Below, in pieces: positions 28,253 through 42,003 of a DNA stretch of 64,000 nucleotides. Under the pieces are notes generated by a model. That model was given only the letters and a program-made list of their open reading frames with translations. It did no database searches and was not told where the DNA came from. A program made the position numbers and the translations under genes. How positions within the stretch are numbered: position 1 is the stretch's first letter; each line of letters opens with the position of its first letter. Source of the DNA: Neocallimastix lanati (nom. inval.) (Eukaryota > Neocallimastigomycota > Neocallimastigomycetes > Neocallimastigales > Neocallimastigaceae); the NCBI GenBank assembly GCA_016946835.1, contig JACVTC010000004.1, forward strand, positions 2,228,501-2,292,500. Reading direction: 5' to 3'.

Positions 28253-30069
28253 ATGGTTACCATTGAATTAAACAATCTCGACAATTTAGATTCCTCCGAT
28301 ATTAAAATCGGGGTTAAAGCTTTAATCGAAGAACTTCAAAAAATTCAAGAAGATAACAAAGAATTAGTCGAAGAAATCGAAAAGTTACAAGAAGATAACA
28401 AAGAAGTAATTTGAATTTAAAATTTCTAAATAATATATTAAAAAAAATGAAATGAATAATATCAAAAATAAGCACAATAATATTTATCTTTTATATGTTT
28501 AAATATATATATATATATGTATTAAATAATAATAGCTTGCTGATTATCAAGTAATGGCAAACAAAGAAATTGAAAAATTAGAAGATGAGACTGAAATTTT
28601 AAAGGACAAAATCGCTATATACAAATCTGTAAATATGTTTATAATTAATGAATAAAAATAATTTAAAACTGTTATTTCTTTTTTAAATATATATAATTAT
28701 AACATTAACTATTAAAATTATTAAAATATGTAATAAAATTAAAATTATTACTACTTAAAAAGAAATTCAACAATTCTGAAGATGAAATAATGAAACAAAG
28801 AGATAATTACGCCAAATTAGAATTAAAATATTCTAATCAAAAAGATGATATTGATAGTCTTATAAAAGAGAATAATCACTTAAATAGAGTTAAGGAAGAT
28901 TTAGAAGAAAAAATTGATAAACTTGTAATTATTGACAATTAATTTTGTATTTAAAATAAAATAATAATAATAATAATAAAAAAAAAAAAAAAAAAAAAAA
29001 AAAGTATATACATTAATAATAACAAATAATATAAAACAATTATAATTTAAAAATAGAACAAAAATATGACTAATCAACAAAAAGAATGGTTAAATAAAGA
29101 AAGAAACTTATTATCTGACATTCGCGAATCCAAATCAGATAACAGAGGTAAATAAATAAATAGAAAATTAATTATATATTTAACTAAATTTTTATCTTTA
29201 AATAATAATTATAATAATAATTAATTTTTAATTATAAATATAATATATATAATATTATATTATATATTGTATTGTATTGTATTTTAAAAATATACTAGAA
29301 CTTAAAAGAAAAAGTTTATTCTTAGATATGCAACTTCAAGAAGCTATTTCTGAATTACCAGAAAAATCAGACATTACTGGTTTAAAGAGTAGAATTAACA
29401 AACATGAAAAAACTATTAATGATTTAAATGATGAACTTGATATTGTAATTTTTTTTAAATAAAAAAAATATATACATACATATTATATTGGTATATAAAA
29501 TTCATAGAAAATAAATTATATTAATAATTGATATATATAATATTATTATAATAATAATTAAAGGCTAAGAATCTAATTGAACAAAAAGATGATAAAGAAA
29601 AGGAATTATCCAATGAAATAAGTTCATTAAAAGCTCTTATTAAAGAATTAGAAGAATCTAATAATAATTTAACCGAAGAAAATGAATCATACCAAATTCT
29701 TTTACAGGAAAAAACACTTTCTGGTGAACTTATGCAATATCCAATTTTACAAGTAAATTTTACTAATAAACTAATAAAATTGATAATTATTATATTTTTT
29801 AATATTATAAAAATTTAAAAAAAAATAAAAAATAAAAATAAAAATAAAATATATATATATATATATACTAATTAATAATTATCTTATTCAACATAATTAT
29901 TAAAGGCTTTTGATAAAGTTACTGATTCTGATCTTTCAGTTAATGAATCTACTATTAGTGAACAATCCAAAGATGCTACTTTATGTGATGAATTATCAAA
30001 TGTTCAGAACTTAAGTGTCTTTGATAAAGACCCAAAGATTGTTAAATATGAAAATGAAATTAAAAGTAA

Positions 30070-30115
<46 letters not shown>

Positions 30116-30401
30116 ATTTTTATTCAAACAATGTATATAATTCGAAATACCAATAAATTTTATTATTTTATTATTATTTTTATTATTATAATTTAATAAT
30201 ATAGAGGTAAAAGAGGAAAATAAGGCTTTAATTGTATTCGTTAGAAATGTTATTCAAAAAATGATGAGTGATCCACATCTTGAAGAAGTGGAAGACTCAT
30301 CTCGTGTTGGACATCGTCCAATACCACCAAAGCCAACAAAGCATAGTCGTAGTCAATCTATTTCATATTTAACTAAACCGTTTTCTTTCTTCTCACATTA
30401 A
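28253..30401 (+). CDS. Coiled-coil protein of unknown family
   Basis: Eight exons: 28253-28405, 28536-28628, 28763-28924, 29057-29147, 29299-29444, 29564-29752, 29906-30065 and 30205-30401; 396 residues, all phases consistent. From about residue 18 to 260 nearly everything is heptad-like E/K/L/N/D/I sequence (for example LIEELQKIQEDNKELVEEIE), with a short break around LPEKSDITGL. An acidic Ser/Asp-rich segment follows (about 262-315). A second short helix VFVRNVIQKMMSD leads to a basic proline-rich tail, RPIPPKPTKHSRSQS, ending FSFFSH. I do not recognise the family. Long coiled coils with a basic tail occur in cytoskeletal, Golgi and centrosomal or kinetochore scaffolds, so a structural or tethering role is a guess only. 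It is convergent with RTF1. Intron 7 contains a run of 41 A. Confidence 0.8.
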
Positions 30402-31976
30402 ACATTATATATTGAAAGAAAAAAAATTTTTTTTTTTTTTTTTTAACAAAATAATAAAGCACTAATATCAAATCTAATAAACTATCAAAATGTTAATCCT
30501 ATACTATCAGTAAAAAATAATAATGCAAATAATATAATCAATAAATGATCTGCATATTAATTTAATACAAAATAAATATAAATCATTATTAAATTCAAAG
30601 CTTTTAATATATAGTAATATATAGTAAAAGAGTAAAAGAGAAATGAAAAAAAAGAAAAAAAGAAAAAGAAAAAAAAAAAAAAGAGAAAAATGAATAAAAG
30701 TAAAAATAATGAATAAATAAAATATAGAATGAATATAATATATATAATTTATATATTATTTTTACTATTTTTTAAAAAAAAATAGTAAAAATATATTATT
30801 TATATATATATATATAAATAATAAGAATAATAAGCAGATATTTATATATATTATTTATTTTTATAATGTATATAAACTTTATATATAGTTTATTATATAT
30901 AGTTTATTATTATAAAAAAAATAATAAGAAAAGAAAAGAAAAGAAAGAAAAAAAAATAAAAAATAAGAAAGAAAATTACCTTTTAAAAAAGAAGAAAAAG
31001 AAAAAGAAATTTAAATTATAGAGAAAAAGAATATATAAAATATAGAATTATAAAATTAATATTAAAATAATAATATAATTTCACAATTATTTTTATTATT
31101 TAAAACAATTATAATTCTTTATTTTATTTTATTTTTTTTTTTTTTATTTCTTTAAATTTATTTTTCTTTTATTATTATTATTATTATTATTATTATAACT
31201 TTATTATAAAAATTATATATAAAAAATTTTATTTTAAAATAAATTGAAATTATTATTAAATATCATATTGGATTTCAAATATATATATTTCATATATATA
31301 AAAAAATATATATATTATATATAAAAGAAAAGAAAAGAAAAAAAGTAATTCAAATAATAATAATAATTAATAATAATTCTCTAATAATTCATTCTAAATA
31401 CAGAGATAAAGTTAGTAAATTTTATTTTTTTTTATTATTTCATAAAACTTTTTTTAAATGTATTATTTTGAATTATTAAAAAAAATATATATATATATAT
31501 ATATAAATATAAAAAAAAATTATAAAAAAAAAAAAAGAAAAGAAAAATTAAAAAGAAAAATTAAAAGGAAAAATTATTAAAAAAAAAATTATAAAAAGAA
31601 ATTATAAAAAAATATATATAATAAAAATAATAAAAATATAAATATATATATATATATATACAATAAAAATTATAATAAAAATAAAAAAAAAAATAAATAA
31701 AAATAAAAATAAAAATAAAAAAATCTTCTTTTTTTTTTAAAAAAAAAAACTTTTTTCTTTGTAAATTTTATATCATACTTAATTCCTTATCAAAAAAAAT
31801 ATATATATAATTAAAGATATGTGTAATAAAATATTAATAATAAAATGATATCTAATTATAAATATCATAACAAAAAAAAAAAAAAAATTATTTTTATAAT
31901 TATTTATTAATATATTTATTTATTTATTTATTTATTTTATGTTTGTTTGTTTGTTTTGTTTTGTTTTGTTTAAATT
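30402..31976. other. Convergent intergenic region, no gene seen
   Basis: Lies between the 3' ends of the coiled-coil gene and RTF1. It is AT-rich with A/AG-rich stretches, TA runs and a palindrome near 30763-30798 (TTTTTACTATTTTTT against AAAAAATAGTAAAAA). It may hold both polyadenylation regions, but no specific site can be shown. Confidence 0.5.
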
Positions 31977-32244
31977 TTAAATTAATATTGTCACTTCGGT
32001 TGGATCTATTTCAACATTAAATATATCGCCTTCAATTAAAGCAACTGAAAATTGTTTAATTGGTACTTGAGCATTAATCTTTAAAACAGCGCTATCCGGT
32101 ACTTCAGGTTCGTCTAATTTTTCATCTTCAGTTCCAGAATTTGTAATATCCCTTATTTTTTTTTTTTTTTTTTAAAAAAAATAATAATAATAATAATAAT
32201 ATATAATAATAATATATAATAATAATATATAATAAAAATAAAAA

Positions 32245-32286
<42 letters not shown>

Positions 32287-32756
32287 AATAAATATATTGA
32301 AATAAAATATAAAAAATAAATAAATAAATAATAAATTAATATAAAAAAAAAAATAATAATAATAATAATTAAAATAAAAATAAAACTTACTTATAGGCAA
32401 CAACATGAGTTGGCATACATTTACGACGAGCAAATGGATCGAAATCATCTCTACCTAATTTCTTTCTTTCTTGTGCAGCTTGAATTTCAGCCTTTCTATT
32501 TTCAATTATATTCATTCTTCTATTTCTTTCATTTAATTTAGTCCAATCGTTCAATTTATCATCAATTAATCTTGATTTTTCATCTTTCAGACTAATTAAC
32601 TTATCTATCTTATTATTAATAAGTTCCACTTCCTTTTCATCACCTAATTCTTCAGCCTTTTCTTTTTCTAATATTAAAGTAGCTTTTTCTCTAGCAAAGT
32701 TTAATGGTACATTTGATAATTGTCTCTTTTCTTCGACCATTTCACTAATTTCTTCC

Positions 32757-32831
<75 letters not shown>

Positions 32832-33496
32832 AATTATTATTATATTAAATTGTATTATGATAATTTAATAAAAATGAGAAGAGAAAAAAAAAATGTTATA
32901 AAAATTATTCATAAAAATAATAAATTATAATTAAATTCAATATTTATATACATAATATTAATAATAATAATCATAAAATAATATTAAACAAAAAAATATA
33001 TATATATAAGAGTAATAATAATTAATTTTTTTGTAATACCCCTGTAAGCTTATGTTCACGAGCTTCTTTAATTTGTTGTTGCTTTTCCTTAATAAATTCT
33101 TTTGTTGGAAGTTGTTGTTGTTCATTTTTCATAACAGCTAAATAACGATTATATTCTTGCTATAATATTTCATTTAATAATAATTATAAATTATATATTA
33201 AAAATTATAAATAGTTTAAAATAAAATTTTTAAATAATATCTTATTATTAGTTATTTATAATTAACAATTAATAAAAATAAAAATAAAAATAAAAATAAT
33301 AGAGATTGACTATTAAACAATTGTTATTATACATATTAAATTATATTATACCTCTGTAAATGGACCGTTTGATATAATATCCATACCAAATCTCTTTTTT
33401 GCTTTACCATGTTCCAAAATTAAAGCCTTTTTTATATTAGTTTTATTAATTTTATATACTCTATGATAATCAACAACATCTTTTAAAAAAAATAAA

Positions 33497-33533
<37 letters not shown>

Positions 33534-35035
33534 CATAATAATAATAAATTAATAAATAATTAATTAAATTAAACAATTTATAAAGAATTATAGAATTAAA
33601 TTTCAAATTTCACTAAATTAAAAATACTAATTATTACAATTATAATATTAATTTCAAAAAATAAAAAATAAAATAAATAAAAAAAAATAAAAAGTATATA
33701 TATATAGTATTATTAATATTATTATTATTATATTTAAATTTTACCTAAAATCTTCGTTATTCTATAAATATAGTTTTTATTACTATCAAAACCAATACCA
33801 AGTCTTGCATAACCACCTTTAAAATATATGGATTATACATAATTGTAATAAATATAATAATTTTTATTTATTTAATATTTTATACTGATTTTTCTATTTT
33901 TTTTTTTTTTTATCATTATTACCTATAACAGTCTTATTGAAGAGTGAAGTATATACCCATTTTTCTAACTCATCACGGGAAATTCTAATTGAATTTAATT
34001 CTTCTAATGTTACTACTTCTTGCTATAATTTAATAAATAAAAATAATATAATATAAAAAATAATGATAATCATAATCAATATTTTAAATTTAATAAATTT
34101 ATAAAACTATTGTATTTGAAATTTTTGTTTTTATCATATAATTATTATTAATTTATATCTTATAAAATTAATTTCATATATTGAAAATATTATTTACCTC
34201 TGATTCTCTGCTTTCATAATTATCTTCACTTTCACTATCACTCCAAATTCTATCTCTTTTTTCTTCTTCCTTTTTTTTTTATTAGCATGATTATATAATA
34301 TTTTTATTACCATTTATATATATATATATATATTTTATTATTTAAATTATATAATATTAATATTATTAATATATATGTTTTTAATTAAATCTTATTATTA
34401 AATTAAAATTGTATTAAAAATATTATTATACATTTTCATTTGATAATTTTGAACGCTTTTTTTCACGTTTTCTTCTAAGATCAGATAATGATTCTGATTT
34501 CCTTTCTTTTTCTGATAATTTATCATGTCTAGATAAATGACGACTTGAATTAGCTTCATTTTATAAATAAATAATATATATATTTATTATAGTCAATTAT
34601 ATATTATTTTTAAAAAAATAAATTAACAATAAAAATAAAAATTCTTCAATATATTTATTATTTTATAATATATTTAACAAATTTCTTTTTAAATTTTTTT
34701 TCTTTCATAATTATTACTTTTATTCATCTTTCCTTTCTTTAATTTTCTTTTAATTTCAAGTCTTTCTTTTAAATTTTGTTTCTATAAATAAATAAAATAC
34801 ACATAAACAAAAATATATAATATATAATAATATGTTGTAAAATAAAATTAATTATATTAATATAATTCTAAAATTATTATGTTACCTTTTATTTATAAAT
34901 CAATAAAATATTATTAATACCTTATCAGCTCTTTCGGCAATAATAGCTTCTCTTTCAATTTCAGGAAGATTATCTAAACTGTAAATAAATTATATATATA
35001 TAATTTTAAATAATTTTAAATTAAAAAAAATACAA

Positions 35036-35086
<51 letters not shown>

Positions 35087-35560
35087 TATAATATAATAAA
35101 TATTACTATTTTCTATCTTCCTCATCTTTAATAAGATCTGGACCATAAGATTCTACCTCTTCAACTAATTTAGCATATGAATAAGATTCAGAATCATCAC
35201 TAAAATCACTCTCACTATCTTCATCACTTGACACATCTCTACTTCTTTTTCTATTTAATATATTTTTCAGTAAATAATATATATAATATATATATTAATA
35301 TATTATTAGTTTATGTTTTCAAATTTAATTACATACAAAATAAAATTAAATTATAATAAATATAGAAATTTCTAATATTTGGAATTATATAATTTTGAAT
35401 TAAAATTTAATATTTTAATATTTAAAGAAATAAATGAATTAAGATAATAATAATAACAATAATAAAATATATGTAAATAAAAATAATACCCGTCATGTCT
35501 TCTTCTAGACCTAACTGGTGAATCACCAGTTAAAGCAAGAATTTCATCATCAATATCCAT
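31977..35560 (-). CDS. RTF1: RTF1, PAF1-complex transcription elongation factor
   Basis: Twelve exons: 35560-35490, 35250-35107, 34978-34921, 34781-34718, 34553-34432, 34269-34198, 34022-33923, 33816-33745, 33479-33352, 33159-33040, 32755-32391 and 32151-31977; 496 residues (yeast Rtf1 558, human 710). The N-terminus MDIDDEILALTGDSP is the conserved RTF1 start, followed by an acidic Ser/Asp/Glu stretch and a basic region (histone-modification-domain region). The Plus3 domain, which binds the Spt5 repeat region, spans about 185-300 (ISRDELEKWVYTSLFNKTVIG, then GYARLGIGFDSNKNYIYRI, then AKKRFGMDIISNGPFTE). A long helical region with NRYLAVMKNEQQQLPTKEF and DFDPFARRKCMPT follows, as in the family. 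RTF1 joins PAF1C on elongating RNA polymerase II and promotes H2B ubiquitination. The reading frame closes perfectly over all twelve exons. Together with the NELF-A gene it gives two Pol II elongation factors within 30 kb, probably by chance. Confidence 0.93.
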
Positions 35561-36691
35561 GATTTATTTTATATTTAATTTTTTTTTTTTTTTTTTTTTG
35601 GTAAAATTACTTTTCTCTTATTATATTTTTATACTTCTATATAAATTCTTTGATATACCATTTAAATTATATTCAATACAAATTAAATGATATTTAATAT
35701 TTGACAAAGATAAAGAAAAAAAAATAACAATAATAATAATAATAAAATTAGTTAGATGTATTTGAAATTTATCAATTATACAAATTTTGAATACATACTT
35801 TATATGTGATACAATATAAAAATTTTTGAAATAAAAAAAAAAAATAATAATAATAATAATAATAATAATATACAAAGAATAAATTAAAATATTAATTCAA
35901 TCTATATTTTTTGTTAAATATATTTTTTTTTATATAATATAAAATTTTTTATTTTATCTATTAAATAATAATAAAAAAACTTTATATATATTTAATATAG
36001 AAAAATAATAATAAAGGATTAGTGTAACACATTTAATAAAAATTTAAAACTTTATATTATATAAACTAACCTTTATACAACATAAAGCATTAATAATTAA
36101 TCCAAATAAATTATATAACTTATTAAATCATGTATAAGTATTTATAAATCAATATTAATAAATGATACTTTTTTTAATATTTTTCTTTTATTAAATGATT
36201 AAATTTATAATTTTTTTCATGGAAGATAAAGTGAATAACAGTCTTCCATAAATGAAATTTATTAAAATCTACAAAAAGACCAAGTTTATCTAAATAATCG
36301 TATATGCATTAGGTTAATATTTAATCGAACTAGAAAGTACCAGATATAATATTTCATTAAATATATCAGAATGTATTGGTCGTTAGGAAAATGAGGTTGA
36401 CGCTTTCGGAAGTATATAAAAAATTATAACAGAAGGTTTTAATAAGAATAATTAAATAGTTATATTACTAAAATCTGAAAAATTTAAAATTATCAAATCC
36501 TGAATTTATATTTAATTATTTCATTCTTCTTCTTCTTCATTTATTTTTATATTCATTCAAAATAAAACATTTTTATATATTTTTCTTCAAATTTTTATTA
36601 TTATTCAAAATGAAACTTTTTATATATATATTTTTTTTCAAGTTTTTATTATTATTCAAAATATAACTTTTTTATATACTTTTTCTTCAAG

Positions 36692-36753
<62 letters not shown>

Positions 36754-37181
36754 TTATTTTATTTTATTTTTTATTTTATCTATATTGTAACTTTAAATAA
36801 GATATTATATCGACATTTTTTGAATTGTAAACGTTACTTTTTTAAAGCTCATGCATTGTATTAAGTTACATTATAATAACTATTCTATTATTCTATATAA
36901 ATTATGCTATTTTACTATTTTAATAAATACATATAATAGTAAGAATTACTGATTATTACAGGTTATATATTTTTAATATTAAAATTAATTATAATATAAA
37001 TATAAAAATTTATTAAATATTAAAATAGATATTCTATTATTTAGACCCTTAATTTTGATATTATTTTATTTTTAGTCATTTAAATAGAAATAATCTTAAC
37101 ATTATAAAAAAAGTAATTAATAATTAAATGAAAATAATAAAATAATTTTATTATTACCTTAATATATAACTGTTTGAATAT

Positions 37182-37225
<44 letters not shown>

Positions 37226-37357
37226 TTATACATTGTTAAATTACTATTGTGATTATATTAATAATAATATAATAATATATATGATTAAATAGTCTTGTTC
37301 TTACATTTATTCTTGTAATTGTTTTTTTTTTTTTTTTTTTTTAATATTGGGTATTTT
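35561..37357. other. Intergenic region with tandem repeat and an odd block
   Basis: Upstream of RTF1 and 3' of the Apple-domain gene. Contains AAT runs (35843-35870), a more complex block at 36213-36450, a threefold tandem repeat at 36554-36702, a TTA run to 36753 and a T run of about 39 bases at 37185-37223. No gene is supported. Confidence 0.5.
36554..36702. repeat. Threefold tandem repeat, about 50-bp unit
   Basis: Three adjacent units each read ATTCAAAAT, a variable AAAC/AACTTTTT part, TATATA, T/C-rich sequence, then TTCAARTTTTTATTATT. Units differ by a few bases. Confidence 0.85.
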
Positions 37358-38131
37358 TTATACTCTTGGCGGTAATTCTGGTAATGCTTTATTTCTTCTA
37401 TCCTTCTTTTTTTTGTATTGAATTGCCATATATATAACAAATATAATTAAGGTCAAAACAAATAAAAATATAATAATATTTCCAATGGAAAAAATAGAAT
37501 GACTCTCAATTTTTGCCTCGACATCATAAATATCTTTACCATCACTTATTGGCTCACCTCCCTATTATTTAAATTTTAATTTGTAAAATATATATAATAA
37601 ATTAATTTATATTACTATAACAATTATTTTTATTTATAAATTTTTATGGGCTAAAATTACTTGTATATTTGTATTTTCATTTTCACTGACAACAAAATAA
37701 CCAAAATAAGTATTAAGATTAGAATAGTTATAAAAGATTCTACATTTTTTAGTACTTTGAATAAAATTAAGAGCAACGCAATTTGTATCATTATAGCAAT
37801 CACCTAAACATTGTTCTTGACTTTCTGTATCATGTTCAAGATTAAATATTTCAGCAGGTAATTCAACTCCTTGATATTTATAATTATCATATCTCCATTG
37901 AAATGTTGATTCACTATTTTTAAGGAATTTATATTGTTTACATTTTCCACCTTCTGTACTCCATATAAACCATTGACATTTATCATTTTTAGCACAAGAA
38001 TTTATGCAATCTTTTAATACTTTCTCAGTATCATCTGAAAGTAATATAGAAGATTCTTCATTAGCATTCAAATATTTTCCTTGAAAGAACACCCATTTTT
38101 TATTATTATTTTCTGTAAATGGAATTGCCAT
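37358..38131 (-). CDS. Apple/PAN-domain single-pass membrane protein
   Basis: Two exons, 38131-37661 and 37561-37358, phase 0, 224 residues. Residues 1-155 hold two cysteine-containing half-repeats, LKDCINSCAKNDKCQWF...GGKCKQYKF and SQEQCLGDCYNDTNCVALNF...KKCRIF, the spacing of PAN/Apple domains that bind proteins or carbohydrate outside the cell. A hydrophobic helix, IGNIIIFLFVLTLIIFVIYM (about 182-201), is followed by a basic stop-transfer QYKKKKDRRNK and a Pro-rich end PELPPRV. The domain should face outside and the short tail inside. Oddly, no signal peptide is visible: the first residues (MAIPFTENNNKKWVFF) are polar, and I find no acceptor just upstream that would add an exon. Either a distal signal-peptide exon exists or the single helix acts as a reverse signal anchor. 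Confidence 0.8.
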
Positions 38132-38655
38132 TTTTTTTTTTTTTATTTTATTAATTATACTTTACTTTTATATAATTTATAAATTTATAATTAATAATTT
38201 ATATATTATTTTTAATTTAATTATTGTTATTCCAAAGTAAAAAAAAATATAAGATTATTTATAATTTTTTTTTAATTAAAAATAATTAATAAAATAAAAG
38301 TTATAAATGATTATATAATTATATATTATGATTTAAATTATTTTTGAAGAAAATCTTAATAAATAAAAGTTAATAATGAGATTATAAATTAAATTTTTTT
38401 TATTTTAAATTTATTTTATTTTGTTTCGCAAATTTCATTTGAATATTAGATACTCGATGAGAGGATTAAGTGATTAAATAAATATTTAAATTAAAATTAT
38501 AGTATCTCTTAATTGTATAATAATTATTAGAAGTTTGATATACCAAATTTTTAGATAATAAAATTAGAAGTAATAATTAATAAAAATTATATTGTACAAA
38601 CAAAGGAACAAACAAAGGAACAAACAAACATGCAAATAAATAAATAAATAAATAA

Positions 38656-38694
<39 letters not shown>

Positions 38695-39781
38695 GAATAT
38701 AAATATATAAATATTTATTTTATTAAAGAAGTAAATAATACAATTAGTTCTGATGTTGACATTTTCTAATTAAATGACAAAAAATAAAGTTTGCTTTGTA
38801 AAGAAAATCCAAAAGCTTTTTTCTTAATGGAAAAATTGAAGAATTATTTTTTAAATTTTAATTATAAAATTAAACTTAATTTAAATGGTCAACATTAATA
38901 AAGTTTTGAAATTTTTTAAAATATAAACTATCTACATTTTTTTTTGCATTTTTCAATAAAAACTTTAATGAATATAAAAATAAATTAAATCATTAAAACT
39001 TTAACTATTTATTTTAAATATTATCCAAAAACATTTTTTACTATATCCACATTGAAATACATTATACAATGATGATTGAGTTTATCATAAAAATTAAATA
39101 TAAAATTTTACACTTCTTTAACACATAATGAAAAACAATACTACAAAGTTTTCAAATTAAATAATATCAAAATAATAAAACACAGCCTCAACTATCTCAC
39201 GCAATCGAAAATAATTTTTCGTCCGGGAGCGTTCATTTCATCATCGACTGTAGTTTTTATTAACGTAATTGCAGTCTTAGGTAAATACTAAGACAATAGA
39301 GATTAAAAATGGTGTATTAAGTTTTCATTATTTATAATTTTCTAAAAAAAATATATTATAGATATTTTAATGAGTGAGAATTATCCAATCATATAATGAC
39401 ATTCATTTATAATAATTTCAATATTATAGTGTTTAAAAATACAGTTTTTGAAATTAATGTACATTATCAATGCAATTGTTTCAATTTTTATAATGTATTT
39501 GATTTTTAATTATTATCTTGATTTATCTATTTATTTATTTAATTATTAAAGTTAATTAACCATATTATCAATTTTATTTAGTTATATAACTACTAATAAT
39601 AAATTTATTATTGTATAAAACAATTTTTAATAGCCAAAAATCCAATCATAATTAAGAAACTATTGATTTTGTAAGAAATGATTTTATTAATAATAAAAAT
39701 GTAAAAAAAATATTTTAAAATATTATATTAAAATTGTTAATATATATATAAATTATTATTAGTAATAAAATTAAAAAGAAA
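38132..39781. other. Divergent intergenic region, HIS7 promoter side
   Basis: Between the divergent Apple-domain and HIS7 genes. Contains a CAAACAAAGGAA short repeat near 38596-38625, an (AAAT)n run at 38637-38694, and a less AT-rich patch with two hairpins at 39181-39310 (listed separately). No TGASTCA amino-acid-control site was recognised. Confidence 0.5.
39181..39310. other. Less AT-rich patch with two perfect hairpins
   Basis: Stands out in composition (for example TTCGTCCGGGAGCGTTC). It contains stem CGAAAA/TTTTCG (39206-39221, loop 4) and stem GTCTTAG/CTAAGAC (39274-39294, loop 7). It could be a small structured RNA or a regulatory site about 480 bp upstream of HIS7; the sequence alone does not decide. 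Confidence 0.35.
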
Positions 39782-42003
39782 ATGGTTGTCTATTTATTAG
39801 ATTATGGGGCTGGAAATGTCCGAAGTTTAGTCAATGCTGTAAAAAAAATTGGCTATGATATAGAACCAATTACTTGTATTGAAGATTTTGAAAAAGCTAA
39901 TGTATGTGATTTATAATATCATCTAATTTTAATAAAACTTTTCTTAAATATTATATATTCAATGACAAATGGCTAATAAATGAAATGGAAAAGTGTTATT
40001 ATAGTTTAAATTAATTTAGTATTAAAAAATTCATATGTTAAATGATTAGAAGGCATTAATATAATAAAGATATTGATTAATATTGGAAATTGCTAGTAAA
40101 CAATATAATTATAAATAAAAAATATATGTAGAAGCTTATACACCAAAGTATCAAAGTAAAATATTAAGAAAATTAAAATTTTTTTTACCGTTATTATATA
40201 TATACTTTATTTCATATACTTCGATATAATTTTATTTAATAAAATTTTATGAACTATATCATAAAAATATATAATATTATTTATATTTGTAAATTATAAA
40301 TTATAACATCAAATTTAAAAAATATTAATCAAAAATATATAATTTAAAATTTTAAAGGAAAAAGAAATAGTGATATCATTATTGTTAACCTTCATATATA
40401 TTTATAATATAATTTTGTATATTGTAATTAATAGAAAATCATTTTCCCAGGTGTTGGTGCTTTTGGACCAGCCATGGATAAACTTCGTGAAAAAGGTTTC
40501 TATGAACCATTAAAGAAATATATTGCTTCAGGCAAACCATTTATGGGTATTTGTGTTGGTATGCAATCTTTATGTTTAGGTTCTGAAGAAAACCCAGGTG
40601 TTGAAGGTCTTAGTATTATTCCAACTACTGTTAGACGTTTTAATGATAAGACAAAGACTGTTCCACATATGGGTTGGAATGGTGCTCACTTAGAAAAGGA
40701 ACAAAGTCAAGATAAAAGTTCCTTAAGTAGCATACAATTAATCAATCATCGTGGTGAAGAAGATTCTTTCTATTATTTTGTTCACTCTTACGCTATTCCA
40801 TATAGTGAAGAAATTAAGGATTGGGTTCTTTCTACTACTGTTTACAAAGATGAAAAGTATGTTAGTTCTATTCAAAAGGATAATATCTTTGCTACTCAAT
40901 TCCACCCGGAAAAGAGTGGTTATGCTGGTTTAATGATTTTAAAATCTTTCTTAGATTTCGGTGAAGAAGGTAAGGATGTTTCCACTAAGGTTGTAGCTCC
41001 ACTTTCAACTCCATGCAGAGATCGTTTAACACGTCGTATAATTGCTTGTTTAGATGTTAGAACCAATGACCAAGGTGATTTAGTTGTTACTAAGGGTGAT
41101 CAATATGATGTAAGAGAAAAGAAAGATGGTAATAATGTTCGTAATCTTGGAAAGCCAGTTGATCTTGCAAAAAGATATTATGAAGAAGGTGCTGATGAAA
41201 TTACTTTCTTAAATATTACTAGTTTCCGTGATTGTCCATTAAGAGATTTACCAATGATAGAAGTTTTAAAGAGAGCTTCTGAATCCATTTTCGTTCCATT
41301 AACTATTGGTGGTGGTATTCGTGATTTAACTGATCCAGATGGTGTCTTCCATCCAGCTTTAGAAGTTGCTGGTGAATACTTCAGATCAGGTGCTGATAAG
41401 GTTTCTATTGGTAGTGATGCTGTTTATGCTACTGAGCAATTTATGGCTCGTGGAAATAAGCCAAGTGGCGATACTGCCATTGAACAAATTTCAAAGGTTT
41501 ATGGTGCTCAAGCAGTGGTTATTTCGGTTGACCCTCGTAGAGTCTACGTTAAATCTCCAGAAGATGCACCAAATCATCATGTACTTCCAACTAAATATCC
41601 AGGTCCAAATGGTGAAAACTATTGCTGGTATCAATGTACCGTTAAGGGTGGTCGTGAAGGTAGAGATGTTGATGTATATCAATTAGTTACTTCATGTGAA
41701 GCTATGGGTGCTGGTGAAATTCTTTGTAATTGTATGGATAAAGATGGTACTAACTCTGGTTTTGATTTAGAATTAATTGCTGATGTTAAGAAAGCTGTTA
41801 CTATTCCAGTTATTGCTTCTAGTGGTGCTGGTAAGCCAGAACACTTTACTGAAGTTTTTGAAGCTACTGATGTTGAAGCTGCTTTAGCTGCTGGTATTTT
41901 CCATCGTCGTGAAGTTCCAATTGTTAGTGTTAAGGAACACTTATTTAAAAGTAATGTTCCAGTTAGACCAGTAGAAAAAGAAATTACTAAGACTACCAAT
42001 TAA
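39782..42003 (+). CDS. HIS7: Imidazole glycerol phosphate synthase (HisH-HisF fusion)
   Basis: Two exons, 39782-39901 and 40435-42003, with a 533-bp intron; 562 residues (yeast His7 552). It uses glutamine nitrogen to convert PRFAR to imidazole glycerol phosphate plus AICAR, linking histidine and purine synthesis. The N-terminal class I amidotransferase (1-210) has [17 protein letters not shown], the nucleophile in [10 protein letters not shown] (Cys80) and the FHPEKSG pair (His197, Glu199). The C-terminal beta/alpha barrel cyclase (about 230-550) has IIACLDVR with the catalytic Asp, [26 protein letters not shown] and PVIASSGAG. All key residues are present, so the enzyme should be functional. 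The start ATG is followed at once by [12 protein letters not shown], as in the family. Codon use is better balanced and more C/G-containing than in the neighbours, which suggests high expression. Confidence 0.97.

Noticed and set aside
41491-41999. Minus-strand frames opposite HIS7
   Set aside because: Shadows of a confidently identified enzyme gene with all catalytic motifs on the plus strand.
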